Assembly (NCBI RefSeq): GCF_004138335.1
Contig: NZ_RYFW01000001.1
Coordinates: forward strand, 1,426,001 to 1,490,000
Length of the DNA: 64,000 nucleotides
Reading direction: 5' to 3'
Origin: Peristeroidobacter agariperforans
Lineage (GTDB): Bacteria; Pseudomonadota; Gammaproteobacteria; Steroidobacterales; Steroidobacteraceae
Of this stretch, positions 57,865 through 64,000 are shown one piece after another (the first letter of the stretch is position 1; every line of letters begins with the position of its first letter). A program made the translations under genes and the position numbers. Under the pieces are notes generated by a model that worked only from the letters and a program-made list of their open reading frames with translations, was not told where the DNA came from and did no database searches.

Positions 57865-60759
57865 ATGAGTTCGTATTTGCGTTCGACTATCCACACCGCT
57901 TTGCTGGCGACTGCGCTGGGCACAGGTGTGGCATCTGCGGCGGAGCCGCAACAAACGACGTTCATCGAAGAGATCGAGGTGATCGTCGTGACCGGTTCGT
58001 ACATCGAGGGCGCCGCGGAAGACGCTGCGCTGCCCATCGACGTGCTGCGAGCCGAAGATCTGGCCAAGCAGGGTTCCCCCAGCATGGTCGAGCTGATCAA
58101 GCAGATTCCGGCGGTCCAGGGTGTGGTGGGTGAGTCGAACCAGTTCACCGCGCCGAACACTTCCGGCGCCGGCAGCATCAACCTGCGCGGCCTGGGTGCC
58201 GTCCGCACGCTGGTGTTGATGAACGGTCGCCGCTTGGCGCCGTCACCGGCGGGCGCGATCGGTTACGACACCAACTTGTTGCCTGTGGCGGCTCTCGGCC
58301 GCATCGAAGTCCTGAAGGACGGCGCGGCTGCGACTTACGGTTCTGACGCCGTGGCCGGCGTGGTGAACTTCATCACCAAGCGCGGCTTCGAAGGCATGTC
58401 CGTCGAAGGTGCGTACAGCTACATCGACGGCTCCGATGGCGACTACAACGCCAACCTGTCGTGGGGCATGAAGGGCGAGAGCTGGGACGTGCTGGTGGCT
58501 GGCGGTTATCGCCGTCGCTCCGAGTTGTCCACCACGGATCGCGACTTCGCGTTGCAATCGCTCGCGGCGAATCCGCAGGGCGGTTACTCGAGCTTCGGCA
58601 ACCCCGGTGTGTTCATCATTCCGGGCGGAACCGGTGCGAACGCTAATTTCCGCGATCCGGGATGCGCCGCGCTCGGCAACCTGGCAACGGTAGATAGTCG
58701 GGGTGGCCCGCAGTGCCAGTTCCAATTCACCGCGTTCGATAACCTGGTCGAAGAGGAAGAGCACTACAACCTCTACACCGAATTCAACATGCTGTTCGGC
58801 GAGAGCACCGAGCTCCATGTCGAAGCGATGTATGCCGCGCACGACGTGCCGGAAGAGAATTCTTCGCCCTCGTACGCGCCGACGCAGGGTCCGGCTGGCA
58901 CGGGTCCGACCTTCACCATCTCGAAGAGCAACCCGGGCCTGGCGGCCATCCTGCCGCTGCTGACCGATGGGCAGCGGACCGCGATCAACAACGCCCAAGT
59001 GCTGGCCGTAAGCGGTCTGCAATGGCGTCCGTACGGTGTCGGCGGCAATCCGCTCACCGGCGAAGGCAAGCAGGACGAACGTTTCTTCGACGGCGCGCGT
59101 CTGTCGGCCAGCCTGAAAGGCGAGGTGAGTGCGTTCAACTGGGACGTGGGTGTGACCTACATGGTCAACACGCGCGAGATCGTCACTCCGGACATCGTCG
59201 TCACGCGCCTGCAGGCGGCGTTGAACGGCCTCGGCGGCCCGAACTGTACGACGGCTACTCCCGGCGCCAATGGCTGCTTGTGGCTGAACCCGTTCTCCAG
59301 CGCCGTGCAGTCCAACATCGTCACCGGCCAGGTGAACAACGTCACGTTCGATCCGAATACGGTCAATTCGCGTGAGCTCGCGGCGTGGCTGTATCAGGAC
59401 AACACCATCGAAGACGAGACTTCTTCGTTCATCGTCGATGCGGTGTTGAACGGCCAGATGCCGATCGGCTTCCAGGCCGGCGACATCAGCTGGGCGGCCG
59501 GTGTGCAGTATCGCGAAGAGACGCTCGAGCGCGATCCGAACGATCTGGCCGACATCACCAAGAACCCGTGCGTGAACTCGCTGTCCACCGGCAACATGAA
59601 CTGCGCGGTGCAGTCGGGCATCTTCACGTTCCTCGGCCCAACGACACCGGCGGACCTGAGTCGCGACGTGAAAGCCGTGTTCGGCGAGTTGAATGTGCCG
59701 TTGCTGGAAAGCTTGTCGGCGCAGGTTGCGGTTCGCTACGAGGACTACGGCGGCAGCGTGGGCTCGACGACCAATCCGAAGTTCTCTCTGCGTTGGCAGA
59801 CGACCGATTGGCTGACGTTCCGCGGCTCGGTGGGTACGACGTTCCGCGGTCCGACGCAGACGCAGCTGGTGAATGCGCCGGCGACGGTGCTGACCTTCAC
59901 GCCGGCGGCCGGCGGATACAAGACGTATGACGTGTTCGGCAGTGAGAACCTGAAGCCTGAAGAAGCGCTGACCTTCAACGTCGGCGCCATCTTCAAGGCG
60001 GGCGGCTTCAATGCCACGGTCGACTACTGGAGCTACGACTTCGAAGACGCGCTCGAAACCGAGAGCGGCTCGGAAATCGTCGCGGCGTTCTTCGGCACGA
60101 GCCCGACTTCGGCCAACCAGTGCGACAACCCGGCCTTCGATCAGCTGCAGACGCGCTTCACGTTCAGCGGCAACACTTGCAGCATCGGCGCGCTGACGCG
60201 TGTGCGCACCAACACCATCAACGGCCCGGATCAGAAGCTGTCAGGTATCGACGGCGGTATTTCGTATCTGTTCGATGAAGTGCTCGGTGGCGATCTGTTG
60301 ATCGGCGCGGACGCGACTTACACGCTGGAGTACAAGCGTGATGCCGCTATCGTCGAAGGTGTCCAGATTCAGAAGGCTGACGATTTCGTCGGCACTCGCG
60401 GCGCCTCGGGCATCGGCGCGGGCACGCTGCCGGAGCTGCGTGGCGCGGCGTTCGTCGACTACCAGACGAACTGGCTGGCGCCGCAGGGCGTGCGCTTGAC
60501 GGCTCGTTACATTGACGGCGTCACCGACGTGCGTGCGGGTCTGGCCACCACCTCTCCGCGCGGCATCGAGATCGGCTCGTTCCTGACTTACGACCTGGTG
60601 TATCGCCTGTCGTTGCCGGCTGAGACGACGTTTACCGCGTCGGTCATCAACCTGGCTGACAAGGATCCGCCGTTCGTGCGTCTGGACCTCGGCTACGATC
60701 CGTTCATCGCCAATCCGTACGGCCGCTACTTCAAGGTGCTGCTGAACAAGAAGTTCTAA
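57865..60759 (+). CDS. TonB-dependent receptor (large, no STN domain)
   Basis: This 964-residue outer-membrane receptor starts at 57865 behind AGGAGG. A signal peptide (cleaved near GVASAAEP) is followed by a TonB-box-like EEIEVIVVTGSYIEG and the plug, with INLRGLGAVRTLVLMNGRR and IEVLKDGAAATYGSDAVAGVVNFITKR in two conserved blocks. The long barrel has extended loops with cysteine pairs and ends in a C-terminal Phe. It resembles the IROMP/oligosaccharide-type receptors of Xanthomonadales and sphingomonads. The substrate is unknown. A terminator follows, so it is monocistronic. A double TetR gene lies convergent beyond. Confidence 0.92.
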   Translation: MSSYLRSTIHTALLATALGTGVASAAEPQQTTFIEEIEVIVVTGSYIEGAAEDAALPIDVLRAEDLAKQGSPSMVELIKQIPAVQGVVGESNQFTAPNTSGAGSINLRGLGAVRTLVLMNGRRLAPSPAGAIGYDTNLLPVAALGRIEVLKDGAAATYGSDAVAGVVNFITKRGFEGMSVEGAYSYIDGSDGDYNANLSWGMKGESWDVLVAGGYRRRSELSTTDRDFALQSLAANPQGGYSSFGNPGVFIIPGGTGANANFRDPGCAALGNLATVDSRGGPQCQFQFTAFDNLVEEEEHYNLYTEFNMLFGESTELHVEAMYAAHDVPEENSSPSYAPTQGPAGTGPTFTISKSNPGLAAILPLLTDGQRTAINNAQVLAVSGLQWRPYGVGGNPLTGEGKQDERFFDGARLSASLKGEVSAFNWDVGVTYMVNTREIVTPDIVVTRLQAALNGLGGPNCTTATPGANGCLWLNPFSSAVQSNIVTGQVNNVTFDPNTVNSRELAAWLYQDNTIEDETSSFIVDAVLNGQMPIGFQAGDISWAAGVQYREETLERDPNDLADITKNPCVNSLSTGNMNCAVQSGIFTFLGPTTPADLSRDVKAVFGELNVPLLESLSAQVAVRYEDYGGSVGSTTNPKFSLRWQTTDWLTFRGSVGTTFRGPTQTQLVNAPATVLTFTPAAGGYKTYDVFGSENLKPEEALTFNVGAIFKAGGFNATVDYWSYDFEDALETESGSEIVAAFFGTSPTSANQCDNPAFDQLQTRFTFSGNTCSIGALTRVRTNTINGPDQKLSGIDGGISYLFDEVLGGDLLIGADATYTLEYKRDAAIVEGVQIQKADDFVGTRGASGIGAGTLPELRGAAFVDYQTNWLAPQGVRLTARYIDGVTDVRAGLATTSPRGIEIGSFLTYDLVYRLSLPAETTFTASVINLADKDPPFVRLDLGYDPFIANPYGRYFKVLLNKKF

Positions 60760-60866
60760 GGCCGAAAAAGCTGCGCGAGCGAAGGAGCGCGGCTGCGGTC
60801 AGCCCGCAGGAACGGAAGCGTTTGAAAAAGGAGTAATCGGCGATCACGGATGGGGTCGCCGGTGGA

Positions 60867-60896
60867 GGCGGGGTTCCAACGAATCCCGCCTTTTTT
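60867..60896 (+). terminator. Rho-independent terminator of the second TonB receptor
   Basis: GGCGGGGTT (60867-60875) pairs with AATCCCGCC (60882-60890) around CCAACG, followed by six T (60891-60896). The receptor stop is about 107 bp upstream. Confidence 0.88.
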
Positions 60897-60911
60897 ATGG
60901 GGCGTCTTTTC

Positions 60912-62183
60912 TCATTCTGCGAAGAGGCCCATCAACATGGGCTTCGCGTACAGCTCGTGAGTCTGCTCGCCGGTCGCGCCCGGCACCCACCAGCGATATT
61001 CCGCCGAGGCATTCAGCGTCGCCGAGAACATCTGCGCTCCGATCATCGGATCGACCGCGCGTATCGAGCCGGCGGTGATGCCATCGGCAATTACGCCGCC
61101 GAACCGGTTGGAGATCCGGCCATAGGCTTCGATCATTTCCTGCCGCATCGATGGCGGCAGCGCGACCAGCGCCGATGTGCGCAACAGCGGGCCGCGCTCG
61201 GATATTTGATATGCGAACAGCGCGGCAGCCAGCGTCGTCAGTTGCTCCCAGTGATCGTCGCTCTGCGCCAGCACCGTGCGCTGAATGTGCCGCATGGTAT
61301 CGAAGCTGCGCTTGAAACAGGCCACGACGAGATCGTCCTTGGCGTCGTGGTGGTAATAGAACGAGCCCTTGGTGACATTGAGCCGCTCGGAGATTTTCTC
61401 GACTGAAGCGCCGCGATAGCCGCGCTCGTTGATCAGTCGCGTCGCCGCGATCAGAAATGTTTCATGCGCAGCGGATTGCTGAGCAGCGGGCAGCATTTCG
61501 TCGAGCGAGATCGAAACGTTCCGCCACGTGCGACCCGGTCCCGCAAAGCCGTGCAGCAGGATGTCGCACATGCGCGTGTGCACGCGGCCGAAGTCATCGG
61601 GGTCGTAACGCCGCAGCCAGATCACGCCCCACAGGATCTGCTCGCTGAGGATGTGCGCGCGGGCAGCGCGCAGCGTCGGCGTCATCCAGCTGAATTCAGG
61701 TGATTCGAACAGCGCGCACAGCCTGGCGAAAAATCGGCGATAAGCATCGCCGACGATGGTGCGCTGAGGCTTCTGCAGCGTGCGCATGTCACCGAACAAG
61801 GCGACCGGCGGCTCTTCGCCGGAGACGACGCGATGGCGCAGTTCCAGCCACAGCTTCAGCAGACGCTCCACGCGGGCCGGTGGATCCGGTTCCTGCGCGG
61901 CAGTTTCGACCAGCGCATCGACACGAGCAATGGCGTCGAGGAAGCAGGCGACCGCCAGATCTTCCTTCTTGCGAAAGTAATAAGTCACGCTGGTCGTGAT
62001 CAGGCCGACCTGGCTCGCGACGTTCGCCAGGGTCATGCCCTTGACGCCGTCGCGATTCAGGATCTCGCTGGCCGCAGCGATGATCGCCTGTTGTTTGCGC
62101 GCGTACTTGGTATCGCCGCCACTGGCCTTGGCGGGTCGGCCCTGTGGCGCCGACGCTATAACCTCTTTGTCCGAAGCAGACAT
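60912..62183 (-). CDS. Double TetR-family regulator (two HTH domains in one chain)
   Basis: This 423-residue protein contains two complete TetR units in tandem. The first HTH (about residues 30-77) reads TLANVASQVGLITTSVTYYFRKKEDL. The second (about 239-287) reads SVEKISERLNVTKGSFYYHHDAKDDL. Each is followed by a helical ligand-binding-like region. Ordinary TetR proteins of about 200 residues dimerise, so this may act as a single-chain pseudo-dimer. Start 62183 (MSASDKEV) is preferred to 62312. It lies downstream of a thiolase/3-hydroxyacyl-CoA dehydrogenase operon on the same strand and probably responds to an acyl-CoA, by inference only. Confidence 0.88.
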   Translation of the reverse strand: MSASDKEVIASAPQGRPAKASGGDTKYARKQQAIIAAASEILNRDGVKGMTLANVASQVGLITTSVTYYFRKKEDLAVACFLDAIARVDALVETAAQEPDPPARVERLLKLWLELRHRVVSGEEPPVALFGDMRTLQKPQRTIVGDAYRRFFARLCALFESPEFSWMTPTLRAARAHILSEQILWGVIWLRRYDPDDFGRVHTRMCDILLHGFAGPGRTWRNVSISLDEMLPAAQQSAAHETFLIAATRLINERGYRGASVEKISERLNVTKGSFYYHHDAKDDLVVACFKRSFDTMRHIQRTVLAQSDDHWEQLTTLAAALFAYQISERGPLLRTSALVALPPSMRQEMIEAYGRISNRFGGVIADGITAGSIRAVDPMIGAQMFSATLNASAEYRWWVPGATGEQTHELYAKPMLMGLFAE

Positions 62184-62286
62184 CCGCGGTGATCTCCGAG
62201 GAGCGCTCACGTCGCTGTGGGCATTCGCCTCTCTTTGTGCAGCATCCTTCGGGGCTTGTCCACCGGTTCCACACGCCCTGCATCTC

Positions 62287-62323
62287 AAAAAATAAAAAAG
62301 GGCGGGATGCATGCATCCCGCCC
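62287..62323 (-). terminator. Rho-independent terminator of the thiolase operon
   Basis: The 24-bp perfect palindrome at 62300-62323 (arms GGGCGGGATGCA and TGCATCCCGCCC) is followed on the minus strand by TTTTTTATTTTTT. It lies 50 bp after the thiolase stop and separates that operon from the TetR gene. Confidence 0.92.
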
Positions 62324-62372
62324 CTGATTCCTGCCGTTGAGACCGCTGGGTCCCGACGTTGGTTCCGCCAAT

Positions 62373-63575
62373 TTAGAAGATTTCGAACAAACCCGCAGCG
62401 CCCATACCGCCGCCGACGCACATGGTCACGATGCCGTACTTGGCGCCGCGCCGCTTGCCTTCGATCAGCAGGTGGCCGGTCATACGAGCGCCCGACATGC
62501 CATATGGGTGGCCGATGGAGATGGCGCCACCGGACACGTTGAGCTTGTCGTTCGGGATGCCCAGCTTGTCACGGATGTACAGCACCTGGCTCGCGAACGC
62601 TTCGTTCAATTCCCAAATGCCGATGTCGTCCATCTTCAAGCCGTGCTGCTTCAGCAGCTTCGGCACGGCGAACACCGGGCCGATGCCCATCTCGTCCGGA
62701 TCGCAGGCGGCGACCATCATGCCGCGGTACGCGCCGAGCGGCTTGAGTCCGCGCTTCTCCGCTTCCTTCGCTTCCATCAACACGCAGGCGGCTGCGCCGT
62801 CGGAGAGCTGCGAAGCATTGCCGGCAGTGATGAACTTGCCTTCCTTGATGCGCTGACCGTTCTTGAACACCGGCTGCAGCTTCTGCAAGTCGGCGAGCGT
62901 GGTCTGAGGGCGGTTGCCTTCGTCGAGCTTCAGGTTCACGGCCTTCTCGGAAGTGGCGCCGGTTTCCTTGTCCGTCAATATCATTGTCGACGGCAGCGGC
63001 GCGATCTCGGCGTCGTAACGGCCTTCGGATTGCGCCGTCGCGGTGCGCTGTTGAGATTGCAGCGCATATTCATCCTGAGCTTCGCGGCTGACACCGTAGC
63101 GCTCGGCGACGATTTCGGCCGTCTCGATCATCGTCATATAGATCTGCGGAATGTTCTTGACCAGCCACGGATCGGCGGCGCGGAACTTGTTGACCTTGTC
63201 GTTCTGGACCAGCGAGATCGATTCCACGCCGCCGCCGATGGCGATCTGCATGCCGTCGTGAACGATCTGTTTGGCCGCGGTGGCGATGGCCATCAAGCCC
63301 GACGAGCACTGACGATCCATGCTCATGCCGGACACCGTGACCGGCAGGCCGGCGCGCAGCAGCGCCTGACGGGCAACGTTGCCGCCCGTCGAGCCCTGCT
63401 GCAAGGCGCAGCCCAGAATCACGTCTTCGATCAGAGCGCCGTCGATGCCGGCGCGCTTCACCGCTTCGGCGATCGCATGGCCCGCCAGTTCCTGGCCCTG
63501 AGTGTTGTTGAATGCGCCCCGATAGGCCTTGCCGATCGGCGTGCGCGCGGTGGAAACAATGACTGCTTCACGCAT
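62373..63575 (-). CDS. Acetyl-CoA C-acyltransferase (thiolase, FadA-like)
   Basis: This 400-residue thiolase carries the nucleophilic Cys in [23 protein letters not shown] is the NEAF loop, the catalytic His is in [17 protein letters not shown], and the second Cys in [10 protein letters not shown]. It cleaves 3-ketoacyl-CoA in fatty acid or steroid side-chain oxidation. It starts 27 bp after the 3-hydroxyacyl-CoA dehydrogenase gene, so the two form one operon, ended by the strong terminator at 62287-62323. Confidence 0.95.
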   Translation of the reverse strand: MREAVIVSTARTPIGKAYRGAFNNTQGQELAGHAIAEAVKRAGIDGALIEDVILGCALQQGSTGGNVARQALLRAGLPVTVSGMSMDRQCSSGLMAIATAAKQIVHDGMQIAIGGGVESISLVQNDKVNKFRAADPWLVKNIPQIYMTMIETAEIVAERYGVSREAQDEYALQSQQRTATAQSEGRYDAEIAPLPSTMILTDKETGATSEKAVNLKLDEGNRPQTTLADLQKLQPVFKNGQRIKEGKFITAGNASQLSDGAAACVLMEAKEAEKRGLKPLGAYRGMMVAACDPDEMGIGPVFAVPKLLKQHGLKMDDIGIWELNEAFASQVLYIRDKLGIPNDKLNVSGGAISIGHPYGMSGARMTGHLLIEGKRRGAKYGIVTMCVGGGMGAAGLFEIF

Positions 63576-63602
63576 GGGATGATTTCCTTACGTCGGCGGT
63601 GG

Positions 63603-64000
63603 TTACTTCAAATCTTGAAACTTCTTGCCCTCGGCCGCGAGCTTTTCCAGCAGCGGCGAGATCTTGAAGTCGGCGCCCAGCTTCGGGCCGTATTCCTTGA
63701 GCTTCGCGACTACGTTGGCGAGGCCGACGGTGTCGGCATAGAACATCGGACCGCCGCGATACACCGGCCAGCCGTAGCCGTTGATCCAGACGATGTCGAT
63801 GTCGGACGGGCGGATCGCAATCTTCTCTTCCAGAATCTTCGCGCCTTCGTTGATCATCGGGTAAATGCAGCGCTCCAGGATTTCCTGTTCGGAAATCTGA
63901 CGCGGCGTGACCCCAGCCTTGGCGGCGAAGTCCTTGATGATTTTCTCGGTGACCGGCGACGGCTTGGCATTACGCTGCTCGTCGTAGTCATAGAAGCCGG
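63603..64000 (-). CDS. 3-hydroxyacyl-CoA dehydrogenase/enoyl-CoA hydratase, C-terminal part (cut by window edge)
   Basis: About 131 C-terminal residues are visible. The C-terminal dehydrogenase domain segments include ISEQEILERCIYPMINEGAKILEE and IRPSDIDIVWINGYGWPVYRGGPMFYAD. That pattern is typical of bifunctional FadB/FadJ-type multienzymes of beta-oxidation. The N-terminal hydratase and NAD domains lie beyond the window. It is the upstream partner of the thiolase. Confidence 0.88.
   Translation of the reverse strand, partial: GFYDYDEQRNAKPSPVTEKIIKDFAAKAGVTPRQISEQEILERCIYPMINEGAKILEEKIAIRPSDIDIVWINGYGWPVYRGGPMFYADTVGLANVVAKLKEYGPKLGADFKISPLLEKLAAEGKKFQDLK

Overview
The window is about 64 kb of GC-rich, gene-dense chromosome from a gammaproteobacterium. 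Gene content and protein style point to the Steroidobacter/Nevskia/Xanthomonadales neighbourhood: TonB-dependent receptors, an S46 dipeptidyl-peptidase, thiolases with TetR control, a proteobacterial-type gshA, a YceI/cytochrome b561 pair and many c-di-GMP proteins. This placement is inferred from reading the proteins, not from a search. No phage, insertion sequence, CRISPR array or rRNA was seen. All genes look intact except the two cut by the window edges.

Left third (1-26 kb): a truncated LysR regulator; a tRNA-Gly(CCC) with its own promoter; a Tat-exported DUF885 protein and exonuclease III; a cell-surface-signalling trio (ECF sigma factor, FecR anti-sigma, TonB receptor with STN domain); a membrane-anchored PQQ-type dehydrogenase fused to cytochrome c; an HNH nuclease overlapping a 5'-3' exonuclease; small exported DUF4124 and TPR proteins; an M14 peptidase divergent from a 2-oxoglutarate dioxygenase; pyrF with a fructosamine kinase; a DUF4097 repeat protein, an acetyl-CoA hydrolase/transferase, cytochrome b561 with YceI, a YceI lipoprotein, an S46 peptidase, and a VOC protein with ferrochelatase.

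Middle (26-50 kb): a thiolase, a MATE exporter and a DUF2845 protein; a four-gene minus-strand operon (amino-acid/amine permease, glutamine-synthetase-like ligase, aldehyde dehydrogenase, iron alcohol dehydrogenase) that reads as an amino-alcohol gamma-glutamylation pathway, with a perfect 10-bp inverted repeat in front of it; two diguanylate cyclases around gshA; a single-chain pyruvate carboxylase followed by a long palindromic element; a REC-PAS-GGDEF-EAL protein divergent from a FixL-like haem-PAS kinase with FixJ; a degenerate stand-alone receiver; and a CbpA-type J protein behind a sigma-32-like promoter.

Right part (50-64 kb): a reprolysin-like metallopeptidase with a GlyGly-CTERM-like tail, PII, a quinone oxidoreductase predicted to be leaderless, a GST, acetolactate synthase subunits encoded divergently, a second large TonB receptor, a tandem (two-HTH) TetR protein, and the end of a beta-oxidation operon (thiolase and 3-hydroxyacyl-CoA dehydrogenase, cut by the window edge).

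The items most worth following are the amino-alcohol operon with its inverted repeat, the 44.1-kb palindromic element, the FixLJ plus degenerate receiver cluster, and the single-chain double TetR regulator.
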